From contig OX595996.1 of NCBI GenBank assembly GCA_951394045.1, positions 186,001 through 250,000 of the forward strand: a stretch of 64,000 bases of DNA, given 5' to 3'. Source of the stretch: Nitzschia sp. DOCU1. Lineage: Eukaryota; Bacillariophyta; Bacillariophyceae; Bacillariales; Bacillariaceae. Positions within the stretch are counted from its first letter, which is position 1, and each line of letters starts with the position of its first letter. The notes under the pieces are model-generated. The model made no database searches, was not told the origin of the DNA, and saw nothing but the letters and a program-made list of their open reading frames with translations. Shown piece after piece: positions 22,824 through 33,278 of this stretch. A program made the translations under genes and the position numbers.

Positions 22824-23822
22824 CTACGCCTCCCCTTCGCTATTCAGCTTTTCCAAGTGTACTTTAAGCTGTCGAATCTTTGGGGTCTCCTTTGAAAACA
22901 CACGGTCGCCAATCGCCGCCACGGGAATAATTCCACGGGTGGTACTCGTAATGTAGACTTCCTCTGCCTGGAATACTTCCGCCAAGGTATAAATGCCGCG
23001 CTCCACTGTCATGCCCAACTTTTCCTCGGCTATTTGTCTCACCAAATCTTGAGTAATGGAAGGAAGCAATCCCAAAGCCTTGCTATCGGGTAGATACAAA
23101 GTGCTATTTCGAATCCACGAAATGGCAAAATTAGGCCCATCCAACACATGACACTCTTCCAAGTTTGGATTCCAAGGGTTCGATAGTCGCGAGCTGCTAA
23201 GCAACAAGGCATCGGCAAAGCCTTTAGCTTTTGCCTTTTGTGTCGACACTACATTGGGACCATAGCTTGTCCATTTGATGGGGGTTTCCCAACCGGTTGC
23301 TCCCGCACAATGCCACGGCGCCAAGATCGGGCACAACGTAAACGACTCTGGCCATGGTGGAAGGGGCGACCAGGAAATGATCACACTGGGCAGTATTACA
23401 TGACTTCCACTAGGGGAACTGCCGCCTTTAGTAGCAATTAATCGCAAGGCACCGGATGCATCATCTCCTTTGTAAAAAGAGACGGCCGCAGAGGCGGCAT
23501 CTTGCAGCCACGTTTGGAGTGTTTCTGGAGTGGGTAGGGGGCAGCCCACTGCGTTTGCACTGGTGGCTAGCCTTGTCAAATGCAGATCTAAACCCCGGAT
23601 TCGGCCACTCGGCAACACTCGCATGACTTCAAAGACACCATCGCCCCGATGAAAACTCGTATCCCATATCGACACGGCAGTGGCCCCTGAACTCTCGTCT
23701 GGACATGGAACACCATTGATGGAGACGTAGTGGAATGAGGTAGTGTTAGTGGTGCCCGTAGTATCGGAAGGAGTGATAATGCCACTCATGGTTGCGGCGA
23801 AGAAGGCATTTAGCAACTCCAA
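22824..23822 (-). CDS. Class IV PLP aminotransferase (branched-chain aminotransferase / aminodeoxychorismate lyase type)
   Basis: 332 residues, single exon. Fold-IV landmarks: F-HRGDGVFEVMRV near residue 58-69, the PLP-binding Lys in IKWTSYGPNV (K183), A-AKGFADALLL, and near the C-terminus EVYITSTTRGIIPV, which forms part of the PLP phosphate pocket. The family includes branched-chain aminotransferases, D-amino-acid aminotransferases and 4-amino-4-deoxychorismate lyase (folate synthesis). The sequence does not decide between them; absence of a clear transit peptide slightly favours a cytosolic enzyme. A second Met at 23789 is an alternative start. Confidence 0.85.
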   Translation of the reverse strand: MELLNAFFAATMSGIITPSDTTGTTNTTSFHYVSINGVPCPDESSGATAVSIWDTSFHRGDGVFEVMRVLPSGRIRGLDLHLTRLATSANAVGCPLPTPETLQTWLQDAASAAVSFYKGDDASGALRLIATKGGSSPSGSHVILPSVIISWSPLPPWPESFTLCPILAPWHCAGATGWETPIKWTSYGPNVVSTQKAKAKGFADALLLSSSRLSNPWNPNLEECHVLDGPNFAISWIRNSTLYLPDSKALGLLPSITQDLVRQIAEEKLGMTVERGIYTLAEVFQAEEVYITSTTRGIIPVAAIGDRVFSKETPKIRQLKVHLEKLNSEGEA

Positions 23823-24565
23823 AGGAATATCGCTAACGTAAAGGAATTGTCATGTGTCATCTCATCTTCAATGCACAACAGAACATGGTTCGACTTCAAA
23901 ACGTTGGTCGACCCCTCGCGTCCCCACCTTCAAAAAGAGACGGATTCGAAGATAGAGAGGGATTCGATTCCGATCTTTTTCCCGCGCTATTGAGGATCCA
24001 AAAGAATAGATGGTTTTGATTGGCTGAAACAAGTCGTCTGGGTCAAATATGATGCAAAAAGTCCTCTCTGCGAGAGCTTTCCTTCGCTTCCTTCGCTCAC
24101 CATTGATGGCTTGCTAGTTTTTTACGACCACAACGTCGCAAGTCAAAAAGATAGAAGGGGCGGCACATGTGGTGCATGGGGAGCACTTCGTCGTCGTAGT
24201 CCAGAATATTAACTAGCGTAATAAGAAGAGCGGCCGGTTGTTGTCTAATACGATGTACTACAGCGGCGATGCATCATCATCCTACTAACGTAATACTAGT
24301 AATAGTAGCGGCGGCAGCGGCGGGACGCGTAGTCGTCAACCCCGTAGACTAATGCCGCCCTCCTGAATCAGCCTGCCCGGAAGAGGAGAGAGCGCTTCCT
24401 AGTCTACTAGTATTAAGACCGACACGGCGAAGAATTGACGAAGCCCCGCCCCGGCGCTACTACTGCCTCCTTTTCTTGCTGGTGATACTACTACTACTGG
24501 TACTTCTTCGCTGAGCTCGATGATAGTAGAAGATAAAGGAGAAGTAGATTCAAAATTCTGTTGTT
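23823..24565. other. Intergenic, CTAG-rich spacer
   Basis: No gene. From about 24200 the DNA is dense in CTAGTA/ACTAGTA words and GCGGCGG runs, like spacers at 26.2-26.6 and 30.1-30.5 kb and like the interior of the DNA element at 45-49 kb. Confidence 0.5.
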
Positions 24566-25312
24566 TTAAGAACAGCCTAGCAGACGATCAATCGCCCTCT
24601 CTAAAGCGGACATGCGGGGATACGCTTCCATATGGCCACTTTGCGTCGCAAGTACCTTTTTTGCTCGTTGGTACAACTCCAAGGCCTGCTTTGTATCATT
24701 CAACCGCTCGTAGCAAAGGCCCAGGTCGTGAAAGGTGGTAGCTAGCTCCAAAAGGAAGTACCGATCACAGTGCTTTTCGATTCCTTCATTGCCGCCCATC
24801 AAAGCCGAAGAAGATTGCAACAGTTGCAAAGCGTTCTCATGGCACCGGATCGCCTCTCGAGGGTCAAGTTCCGTATGCAGACGGACTAAGCCCAAACTGT
24901 TCCAAGCTTCAATCATCCGTCGGTGGTTTCCCTCTACCAGGCTCTCCTGTAACTCTTCCATGGCCCGAACCAGAACTGGATTCCTAGATACTGCCGCCGA
25001 GGACGAAGGCAGTTTGTTCTCTGGCCGAACCCCGATACGGATGTTCCTCTTTAGACTTTCGATCAGTGAGTCGTTATGTCGTTCCAAATGGCTGGTACAC
25101 ATCTTGTACGAGGCTTTGGGTGAGTATCCATACTCAATCGCCCCTTCGGAGGGAGGTGAGATTCTTCTATTAACATTCAGACTTATTTTGCTGTATGCCT
25201 GTTGATCGTCCTCGAAGGAGGAGGACGAAGCTTCCTGTTGCACTCGCGCCCTTCCCAGTTCTAGATTCATCGTCTTGGTATTTATTCTTGTTTCTCTTGG
25301 CCGACTAGGCAC
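24566..25312 (-). CDS. TPR-domain protein
   Basis: 248 residues. The C-terminal half has TPR helices: AWNSLGLVRLHTELDPREAI (about 138-157) and the better unit LATTFHDLGLCYERLNDTKQ followed by ALELYQRAKKVL (about 200-228). The N-terminal half is polar and Ser-rich. TPRs mediate protein-protein contacts; partner unknown. Similar single-exon TPR proteins are common in diatom genomes, and another lies at 26879-27763. Confidence 0.65.
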   Translation of the reverse strand: MPSRPRETRINTKTMNLELGRARVQQEASSSSFEDDQQAYSKISLNVNRRISPPSEGAIEYGYSPKASYKMCTSHLERHNDSLIESLKRNIRIGVRPENKLPSSSAAVSRNPVLVRAMEELQESLVEGNHRRMIEAWNSLGLVRLHTELDPREAIRCHENALQLLQSSSALMGGNEGIEKHCDRYFLLELATTFHDLGLCYERLNDTKQALELYQRAKKVLATQSGHMEAYPRMSALERAIDRLLGCS

Positions 25313-26878
25313 TCAACTACTTTAGAGTCGATTATAATGAGAGTTGTGCTGTTGATGTAGACAAACGCAACCGGCTGGTGAACCTGGCTTCTCGATAGGA
25401 ATTTTGTGCGTTGGCGGTGTGGCGTGGTCCGGACGGGCCATCACATGATTGGAACCAACCCGCCCCCGCCTCCCCATGATGTTGAACTTCAATGAACTTT
25501 GACCAGGTAGTTCAACTTCAATAGGATACATTGCGATAGTGCGCAGATTTTCGTCATCAATAAGCTTCAATAAAGGCTTATTTTAAACAATCGACTTTAA
25601 AAGAGGCACATCTAAACGATCGTTTCTATCCCCAGGCCGAGAACTCCAATTATGCAGTGAACGACGAAAGGTATGATATCATCTCTCTGGATGGATAGCC
25701 GTGGTTTCGCACCTGCAAGGTCGACGGAACGCTGGTTTCGTCCTTCGGGGCTTCCTTCCATGGGTTCGTAGAGTGTGAAAACTACTCCAGGCGTATCACA
25801 TCGCGTCTGAACTTCAGCGAACGACGACGACCAATAGTATTAATACCGTCCTCGCAAGTGGGGGGTGCGTAATTTGTATCATAATAGCGCCGGCGTCGGC
25901 AAAATCCACCACTAACCAGAAATTCTTCTGCGAGCGAGCAGCACAGCACCAGCAGTCGTCGTCATCTTGGTGCTGACAAGAAGGGGCTATCAACGAAAGA
26001 TGACCCAGCAGCACCGCCGCCGGGTAGCAGTATGTCATCACCTGGTAGATGCCGGGTGTCACAACAATATCGCACTAATACCAGCTTCTAGGTATTAGTT
26101 CTTGTCTGCTAAAAGACGACGAACGAATTACAAGAAAGTTTTGAAGCACCAATCATTTTATGTTTCGACCAATTGCTGATGGTTCCTTTCCGTAGTAGGT
26201 ACCAGCCAACAAAGCCATTCTCGGGTAAGAGCGCGGTGCTACTACTACTAGTAGGAGTCCTCGTCGTCATGCTAGCAGTTGACGGGACTTTCATTATCAC
26301 CACCATCTACTAGTAGGACTATCATGATGGTCTTGCGCTGTTTCAGCAAGTACTGTACCCGAGAAGGAATAGGTCGGCCGAGTCAATAGGATCGTATAAG
26401 TCCATTGCTCGTGACTGTGGCTGGGTCGGTCGTGGACACGACATAAAACTCTATTTCCACCCCTGTTTTCGCGTGTTTTCCTACCGGTAGCTATTAATAC
26501 TAGTAGACTATCGTATTACCGAAGACCAACGCTGCGTTCTCTCTGGAGACACTGGGTCTGCTACTACCACGAAATAGAAAAAATTAGCTTGTTACCTTGT
26601 TCTTCGTGTGACGTTCTTGTCTTTATTGCGTAGGGCACGAGCACTTGTTGTAGTACTACTTGGTCTTGGAATCGGTCCTGTCTTGTTGTTAGAGCTGCGT
26701 ACTACGATGGCTGCTTGTGCCACCACCTAAGCATACCAGCACAGGAGCGCTATTGCTGAGTTTCTTCTACTACAGGGGTTCGGCACCAAAAGACAGTTGC
26801 AAGCCGGACTAGTGAATTGAATTCACTTCTGCTGATTTCTTAAGTATTACCTGTCGCCAGTCACCCACATCCCTACCG
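25313..26878. other. Intergenic 1.6 kb, no gene seen
   Basis: Upstream of one minus-strand gene and downstream of another. Short ORFs at 25322-25570, 25814-26062 and 26109-26306 lack motifs and have unlikely composition. Clusters of CTAG/TAGTAG words near 26240-26320 and 26490-26510. Confidence 0.5.
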
Positions 26879-27763
26879 CTATGCAGCTGGTGCGACTCGA
26901 TCCTGAAGAATCAGCCCCAAAACATTTGACAAGAAACCACCCCATTGTGATATATTGCGTGCTTCATCGGATGCTAAGAGATACATCATTGTCGAAAGCA
27001 TGTTTCTGAAACACTTCTGTGACCTTTCATCTTCGTCGGTAGCTTTGTAGATCAAACCCAAATTGTTTAGTAAAGCCATCGAATACAAAAGTGTCACGTC
27101 GCAATTCTCTTCCAGATGCATTTGAAAGGCGTATTCATAGAGTCTTTTCGCCCTTTCCAACTGAAAGTTGTCCCGGGTTTGGATCGCACTTAGATGGAAG
27201 GCCAACGCTAGGTTGTATATGCACACGATCGATAGTTTGACGAAGAGTCGCGTTGATGGGGAACTCTTCAGCACAGTGTGTATGGGAATCTCGATCGGGT
27301 CACGAAAGAGAAATCCACCAGCGTCAGCGCGCAATTGGCTCTCACCCGACTCGTTAGAAGCACAGTTAAAAAACAAGGCAGCTTCGAGATTCGAAAACAC
27401 CAATGGTGAATTCGCCTGTTGAAATAAATCTTCCAATTGCTGTTGTGAATTTCGTTCGTCGTCCGTAGCCTGAAATGAGACGTTCGGCGGTGCGGCGGTA
27501 GCAGCCACAGGGCAAACTCCGGCGTGCTGTGGTGCATATGATGAGTTTGAAAGCCCAGGTCGGCTTCTACCACCTTCTTCGGCAAAAGACTCAACGAAGC
27601 AAGAATCGTCGACAACCATGTTGTGGAGCAGAGGCCGTATGAGGTCAAGGGACCGTGCGCATTGGTAAATGGCACCATTGTAGTCGCCTCTTCCGATCAT
27701 CTCAACGCCTGCATTGTTGCTCAAGAGAGCGGCCACTACTGTCGATGATTGTTGATCCATCAT
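26879..27763 (-). CDS. Diatom-type TPR-like protein (NNxGV..GDYxxAI family)
   Basis: 294 residues. Ordered blocks: LLSNNAGVEMIGRGDYNGAI near the start, FRDPIEIPI in the middle, VCIYNLALAFHLSAI, AKRLYEYAFQMH, MALLNNLGLIYKATDEDE and CFRNMLSTMMYLLAS at the end. I recognise this as the layout of a large family of uncharacterised TPR-like proteins in diatoms. The helices are degenerate TPRs. Cytosolic or nuclear; function unknown. Intact and without introns. Confidence 0.8.
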   Translation of the reverse strand: MMDQQSSTVVAALLSNNAGVEMIGRGDYNGAIYQCARSLDLIRPLLHNMVVDDSCFVESFAEEGGRSRPGLSNSSYAPQHAGVCPVAATAAPPNVSFQATDDERNSQQQLEDLFQQANSPLVFSNLEAALFFNCASNESGESQLRADAGGFLFRDPIEIPIHTVLKSSPSTRLFVKLSIVCIYNLALAFHLSAIQTRDNFQLERAKRLYEYAFQMHLEENCDVTLLYSMALLNNLGLIYKATDEDERSQKCFRNMLSTMMYLLASDEARNISQWGGFLSNVLGLILQDRVAPAA

Positions 27764-28648
27764 TCAAACAGTATGATGTGGTAGACTATGCAAAAGAGTT
27801 GATGGGGGTTGGGCCGAGGTTGTGTCGGCAGCAACAAATTGCAGCAGCAGATCCTTTGACGTGTTCGTGTGTAAATATATCGCCTTCGTTCCCGCTATAT
27901 TGAGAATCGCGCGGCTTTTAAGTCCTAGCTAGCCGAAACTATTAATTAATCGGGAAACAAATCATATGCCTCGAATGTTCAGTGTTCGGTTTCATTGTGC
28001 AAACGATAAGCAAGACAGACCCACCAAACATGACTTCAGTGTGCAGGATTTGGAGATTTCCTTATTTACCCACCACGGACGAGTTTACCGGTAGGTTCTT
28101 GCTGGTGTGTTGCGGCTTCAGCTGTGATGAGCAGCAATATCCCTCTGAAGTTGTTGCCACAACAGCTTAATGTTGATTGGAGACCTTTTCTACTAGTACT
28201 GCTGGTGGCTGCTGAGCAGTGTTGTTCTGCTTGCTTCATCCAATCCGTCTTACGCCGGCGGAAGAAGCGCCACCATGTCCTCGTCCCGCACACGTTACCT
28301 TGTACTATTTTTGGTTTCGTTGTCGTTGTTGCTCCATACTGCTAATACAACGTCCTCCTTCCTGCTCAGAGAGTCAATGTCATCTAAGTCTTTTCTTGAA
28401 CCTGCCCCAAGGTGTCACCGTCCTTTCCTGCAGAGATAGTTTCCCTGCTGGCCGCCCGGCGATTCGAGAAACCAGTTTGTTGGCGGGGCCTATATGCCAC
28501 GAATGGTGTCTCTTGCAGTATGATTTAACAACGTTCTACTTTGACAGATTTGTGGTAGTAGCGTTTAGAAGAGAAGCTTGCGTCCCAGCGACTTCTTATT
28601 ACGCTTCCGCAGCTCCTTAATTACCGATTCTCATCTTCGTTCCCCGTT
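27764..28648. other. Intergenic, no gene seen
   Basis: Promoter side of the TPR-like gene, then about 700 bp without recognisable coding sequence. ORFs at 28124-28345 and 28219-28620 are overlapping chance frames. Confidence 0.5.
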
Positions 28649-28710
28649 GGGAGCCCTTCCGTGTCCGTGTGTAAATTGGCGCCAAACGCGCCAACCCGAC
28701 ACAACCGTTA
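28649..28710 (+). repeat. 62-bp inverted repeat, left arm
   Basis: Perfect reverse complement of 29700-29761. Contains the palindrome TTGGCGCCAA and an adjacent GCGCCAA, both of the E2F-site type TTTGGCGC/GCGCCAAA. No target-site duplication is apparent directly outside the arms. Confidence 0.95.
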
Positions 28711-28875
28711 ACAGACCGTTATCTATCGACTTCACAACCCATCCAATTTCCCCCTCCCCTTCTTGACTTCTCAGCTCCCCTCCGACTTCTTTCCTCCCAC
28801 ACCAAGTCTAAAATCATTTTATCCTTCCTCCCTCCCTCCCTTGTGTATTTTACCCTTATCACAACAATCTTAACG

Positions 28876-29275
28876 ATGGACAGCACTACCCTCCTCTCTA
28901 CTTTGGAGGAGACCTTACAATGGTCTGTCAGAGACTTCTTTGTGCAAGTTCATACTTCCACAGATCCAGAATCTCCTCCCATTAGTGTTGACATTGCCTC
29001 TTGTGTTTCACCATCACAAGGGAAGAAAGGCACACGACCCAAACTACTCGATGTACGTTTACATTGCAAAATTGCAACATTCTAACTCTATCCATTGTAA
29101 CATTGCGACATTGTAATATTGCAAGAACGTTCTAATATTCCGACAATTTTTACTTATTTACTGCAGGCTCCCAAGTGGTGGTTGCCACCGTGCTACGGGG
29201 AGTACACCAAGGAACAAAGGAACGGCATTGTTAAATATGTGGGCGTTGAACGACCCTGGGGTGTAAGCCTTTAAT
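28876..29275 (+). CDS. Hypothetical two-exon protein inside inverted-repeat cassette
   Basis: Exon 1 is 28876-29050 (the donor GTACGT follows CTCGAT), the intron is about 29051-29165 ending TTTACTGCAG, and exon 2 runs to TAA near 29275. The product is about 95 residues, beginning MDSTTLLSTLEETLQW and with a second-exon segment APKWWLPPCYGEYTKEQRNG. The pyrimidine-rich leader (28740-28850) fits a 5' UTR. A GTGTAA just before the stop could be another donor. I recognise no family. The intron and the sequence after the stop carry opposed copies of an ATTGCAACATT-type repeat. Confidence 0.45.
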
Positions 29276-29438
29276 GTTGCAATGTTGCAATGTTGTTGCA
29301 GTGTGGTGATATTGCAACGTGGGAGCGCAGTAATTATGTGAAATAGGAGAAATTCCAATATAGAAATTCAGTTAGTTAGAATATAACAATATGAGAATCG
29401 TCTAAACAGTACTTCAAAACGACATCAACCAAACTTAC

Positions 29439-29600
29439 CCCAGCATGACATGCTCCACAAACGAGCTTGGTAGTGGTAGGGTTGAATAGAATGAGATACA
29501 TCCCATTGTTTGGGTTCTGGAACACCTCAGGCTCCTTTTTCTCAGGAGTGGGCTGAGTGTCAAGGGGAGGGTAGGTGTTGCGGTTATTGGTGCGTGACAT
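29439..29600 (-). CDS. Hypothetical first exon inside inverted-repeat cassette
   Basis: 54 codons from ATG 29600 to a strong GTAAGT donor at 29438. The peptide is Pro/Thr/Asn-rich, then MYLILFNPTTTKLVCGACHAG. A possible acceptor (TTACACCCCAG, near 29262) would add about 20 codons in phase, overlapping exon 2 of the plus-strand ORF. No family recognised. The two ORFs of the cassette may not both be real. Confidence 0.3.
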
Positions 29601-29699
29601 GTTTTTTTGTGAGAGTTTGAAAGAGGCAAGTGGACTCGGTGATTAAAAAGGGGGTCATCCGTTTGGGCGTCTGAACTCCGATGTGCACCGGTTAAGAAA

Positions 29700-29761
29700 T
29701 AACGGTTGTGTCGGGTTGGCGCGTTTGGCGCCAATTTACACACGGACACGGAAGGGCTCCC
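29700..29761 (-). repeat. 62-bp inverted repeat, right arm
   Basis: Reverse complement of 28649-28710 with no mismatch over 62 bp; similarity ends abruptly on both sides. Confidence 0.95.
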
Positions 29762-30579
29762 GAATTGACAATGAAAATTCCCGGGGTTCTCGTCAGATGC
29801 CCTGTTCAATAGAGGCAGCGAGTTGAAGCCAAACCCGGAAGGTCATAGCTTTTATCATACACTTCGTACGCAGCAGTTGTCAACTTCGCCCATCGCCGGC
29901 TGTGGCAGAGTACGAACACAGATGTGACGAGTTCGATATCGTGACGAACGGGACCACCGACGATCAGTACATACTAATAAAGTACCCTGAGAGCTGGGGG
30001 TCCTTGAGACGACCGCGGACAGTACGACCTGGTACGGTGCTTTTCCTGCAATATGAGAGAGAACAGATAGTAGCTACCTCTTGCAACTTCTATCAGATGA
30101 ACAATATGCTAGAGTAGAGGCAGCCTGTCATTATGTCTCTCTTCTGGCTAGTACATCCTCATCGTTATTAGTAGCTACTAGTAGCATCATGTGGTTATTA
30201 CCTTTGTTGTGTTCCTCTTCAAGCACTGTGATACTTACTACAAGTAGCAGAAGGTCAAAGTCAACCAAGTTCTACTACAAACAAGGGCTGCCAACATGCC
30301 CAATAGCTCTACTAACGGTAGATACTAGTAGCTAGTTGCGGCATGTCCCGTTAGTACTATGCTGCTAGGAAGGATGCCGGCAGCAGCAGTGGCAATCTTG
30401 CTCGTTCAGAAAGTCACTACGAACGCCCATCTTGACTCGCAGTTGTAGCATTGGAATTACAAGAAATAATTGACCCGAAAGTACGTCCTAGCTCGAACTA
30501 TTTATTTCCTTGTCCACAACCCACTACTAGCAAGTTTCTCGCCACCAGAACATGTCCAAGGCTACTAGCGTATCAACTT
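29762..30579. other. Intergenic, CTAG-rich, no gene seen
   Basis: Short ORF at 29902-30117 without motif. From about 30110 to 30380 the DNA is rich in AGTAGCTACTAGTAG-like words. Confidence 0.5.
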
Positions 30580-31101
30580 TTATGACTGTCGCTTTAGCTC
30601 CGACTCAATCTCCTTCTTTTCGTCTTCATCGACTAGTTCATCAATTGTTGGGATTCCCAGCTCCTTGAGTGCTTTTTCGAGCCCATGCATTTCAATCGCC
30701 TCCTGCAATTTCCTGGGCGGTCTCGCCGCTCGGATTTCCCCTGGCCGATCCACATATTCAATAACCGCCATGGGGGCATTGTCTCCCGCCCGATTTGTCG
30801 ATAGCTTGAGTACTCGCGTATACCCGCCGTCTCGTAATTGATACCGCGGACCGAGCACGTCAAATAACTTGGTGACATTCCACGGTCCTCGCACCACGGC
30901 GGCAGCCTGTCGTCGACTGTGCAAATCTTGGGCCTTGGCCAGAGTCACCATTTGATCCGCGATCATTCGTAGTTCCTTTGCCTTGGGTAGAGTTGTGACG
31001 ATGCGTTCGTGCTCAATCAACGAGGAGACCATGTTTCGCAGCATGCTCAATCTATGGGCCGTGGTTCGGCCGAGTTTCCGAAAGGCGATTCGTTTCTTCA
31101 T
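30580..31101 (-). CDS. MRPL17: Ribosomal protein bL17, probably mitochondrial
   Basis: 173 residues. The N-terminus is the conserved L17 core: [20 protein letters not shown], then [18 protein letters not shown], and later [25 protein letters not shown]. Bacterial-type large-subunit protein near the peptide exit tunnel. The gene starts directly at the core without a long plastid bipartite presequence, which favours mitochondria. The C-terminal extension ([19 protein letters not shown] type) is acidic. Head-to-head with the kinase gene at 31517. Confidence 0.93.
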   Translation of the reverse strand: MKKRIAFRKLGRTTAHRLSMLRNMVSSLIEHERIVTTLPKAKELRMIADQMVTLAKAQDLHSRRQAAAVVRGPWNVTKLFDVLGPRYQLRDGGYTRVLKLSTNRAGDNAPMAVIEYVDRPGEIRAARPPRKLQEAIEMHGLEKALKELGIPTIDELVDEDEKKEIESELKRQS

Positions 31102-31516
31102 TTTGCAGCTTTACGGGAGAGAAGTGCTATGAGAATGTATGCTATTTGCCACGGGCGTGCCTAATCGAAACGAGATGCGTTCGAGGCAACGGTTGCGTGC
31201 CCATTGTCGATTTGTGTGGTAGCAGAGAGCCGCTCCAAACTTTCGCCTAATTTAGGCCCTTCCAGAGAGAAGAGGTCGACTTATTCGAGTCTTTCAGGCG
31301 CACAAGATCCATAAAAAGATCGCAACACATCATCACAACCAGTATTTTCGCTATCACGATAGGAAACGATCCTTGTTGGAACGGTGCCATAGCTCATATA
31401 TCCAATCCTCCACTGCATTTGTCAATAGCCGATGAGTCGTCGTCGCAGGGACTAGACGTTGTGCCCGTGGTGCTATTGTTGCAGTAATAACGGTAGAGCT
31501 TTTTCAACAAAAAGTC
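31102..31516. promoter_or_regulatory. Bidirectional promoter region, L17 / kinase
   Basis: 415 bp between divergent starts; must hold both promoters. No motif singled out. Confidence 0.45.
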
Positions 31517-32374
31517 ATGGCATCATCGTCCCCTGCCGTCGTCAAGCGACGCCGAGGAGACGAGCAGCAACGTTGTCTCGTCGTGGGTATTGCAGGCCCT
31601 TCGGGATGCGGCAAGTCGACCTTGGCGCAGAGTTTGCTCGACCAGTTCAGCAAGCTCCCATCTGTTCAAGCCTCGCTGTTCCCCGAAGATCCCAGGTACT
31701 TTCGAGCACCAAAATCCAAATCCTATCGCGATGCAAATCCAGAATCGGAAACTCCGTCATTTACCCACTGGGACCAATATGTGGCAGCCTTGCATCAGTG
31801 TTTGGAGTCGACATTTACGTCTAATGTTGATTCCGCTTCTACAGTCGACGACGACAAGGCTACTACGACCACCATTTGGATTGTCGACCACTTTCTCTTG
31901 ATGCATGACCAGCGAGTCGTTGAAATGCTCGACATGCTGATATTTTTGGATCCTTGCATGGATATTAAGGATGATTTCATGGAAGATCTGGCAAATACTA
32001 CTAGTCCAGGAACCCATGATGCGACGACAACAACAACGCCGGAGTCCTACATTCCGTCTTGGACACCTGAAGCGACGTGGGCCGCCCGAAATGTTTGTCG
32101 AGAACGAAGGGTCCAACGAGATCCAAACCGACCAGCAGAAGAACAGGACTATTTGCGGCAGTATTACAATCACTATGTGTGGCCAGCCTATCTCTACTAC
32201 ACACATGGTCCGGCGAGACGGTATTTACAATCCTGCAAAATCAACAAGAACGAGCAAACAACGACGCTCCAAATCAATTCCCTGACAACTAGCCAGGATC
32301 AAGTTTTGACGCTAGCCGTGGATTTTGTTCAAAAAGGAATTACAAGTCTCGACAACCGCAAGCCGATCATTTGA
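31517..32374 (+). CDS. Nicotinamide riboside kinase-like / uridine kinase-like P-loop kinase
   Basis: 285 residues, single exon. Walker A is IAGPSGCGKSTLAQ at about residues 25-38. A middle WIVDHFLLMHD strand corresponds to the Walker B / lid entry seen as IIEGFLLF in NRK. Then RERRVQRDPNRPAEE and YYNHYVWPAYLYY match the R-x-R lid and the HVWPMYLKY segment of nicotinamide riboside kinases. Such enzymes phosphorylate nicotinamide riboside (NAD salvage) or related nucleosides. A Thr/Asp-rich insertion interrupts the middle. The kinase fold is certain; the substrate is inferred. Confidence 0.75.
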   Translation: MASSSPAVVKRRRGDEQQRCLVVGIAGPSGCGKSTLAQSLLDQFSKLPSVQASLFPEDPRYFRAPKSKSYRDANPESETPSFTHWDQYVAALHQCLESTFTSNVDSASTVDDDKATTTTIWIVDHFLLMHDQRVVEMLDMLIFLDPCMDIKDDFMEDLANTTSPGTHDATTTTTPESYIPSWTPEATWAARNVCRERRVQRDPNRPAEEQDYLRQYYNHYVWPAYLYYTHGPARRYLQSCKINKNEQTTTLQINSLTTSQDQVLTLAVDFVQKGITSLDNRKPII

Positions 32375-32539
32375 CAGATCTTGGCCATAACGGAAACGAA
32401 ACGGCTATCTACAGGTCTCACATGCTTCGTCGATCCAATGCCTACCTCATTTTTTGTACTTTATACAACGGAAAGTCGCGGGATGGAAGAATGGGGGGAA
32501 CGCTAAGCTATTATGTACGCCGTGATCAAGTCTGATCTG

Positions 32540-32845
32540 TCACCGCATGGTTGGCTTTGCATGTCTTTGCGTTTGTCTTTCTTCTCCAACAACTTTTGCG
32601 AGCTTGAAAGAATGCTGCCAAACTGTCGGCTGTCTCGGTGAAGTTATATACAAACCAACTTCAATCAAGTTATGTGATGGATGGTGCTTGAAAAATTCCC
32701 AAACATTATGGACATGGCCACACCACCAGTATCGTAAATCATCGGCCATCAGTGATGGGCCTCTGGGAGAGGATGCGGAAGGCCAGGAAGGGCGGTACAC
32801 CTGCCCCAACGTGTGACCATGATGGCTGTCTCTGTTCCACCCCAT
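32540..32845 (-). pseudogene. Sulfotransferase-like pseudogene fragment
   Basis: Minus strand. MGWNRD at the left and RYWWCGHVHNVWEFFKHHPS with NLIEVGLY align with MGWDRN, DWWCGHVHHVREFVRHHSS and LIELDLY of the intact sulfotransferase gene at 35222-36397. After GLY an extra base near 32646-32648 shifts the frame; the other frame then continues the homology. The N-terminal half, including the 5'-PSB loop, is missing. This is a truncated, frameshifted copy of the neighbour 3 kb away, in the same orientation. Confidence 0.85.
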
Positions 32846-33278
32846 TCAGTTCGTATCTCGAGTTATTTGATTAGCTGCTGGTGTTTTTAATATCTACATT
32901 TCGTAGCTCGAGTGACTGGATTCTGGTACGTACTCTATGCATATGTCTACCGTAGGGGTTGCGGAAAGAAAGTCCAAGGAGATTTGCCTTGGCTGGTTGG
33001 TATTCTTCTATTAGCTGTACGATACCTTTTCTTTTGGATCATTTACGTTGTTTGCTGATTTCTGCTAGCCGTGCAGCTGATAACGAAAAAGTTGTAGTCA
33101 TATTGGAACAATCTCATTGTATCATAGTCGTCCGAGATACATCGACGTGCACTCTCTGTTCATTCGCAAACGCAGTCCATTTAGTCCAATCTGTACCGTG
33201 CGACGACCGTCTATTACTTTCTATTACAATGGAGACGAGATCACCCCACACACCGCCATTTAGATTTTTGGATCACCA
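32846..33278. other. Intergenic, no gene seen
   Basis: Sequence upstream of the PC-esterase-like gene. ORF 32959-33282 has no motif. Confidence 0.45.

Larger units (their letters stand above)
28649..29761. mobile_element. 1.1-kb inverted-repeat cassette with two inward-facing ORFs
   Basis: 62-bp identical arms enclose 989 bp with an intron-bearing plus-strand ORF starting 166 bp from the left arm and a minus-strand ORF starting about 100 bp from the right arm. It could be a non-autonomous TIR element, or two genes sharing an inverted duplicated promoter. Without a TSD I keep the mobile-element call tentative. No transposase motif is visible. Confidence 0.4.

Noticed and set aside
27655..28345. 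Several overlapping ORFs upstream of the TPR-like gene
   Set aside because: Short, overlapping in different frames, with no recognisable domain.
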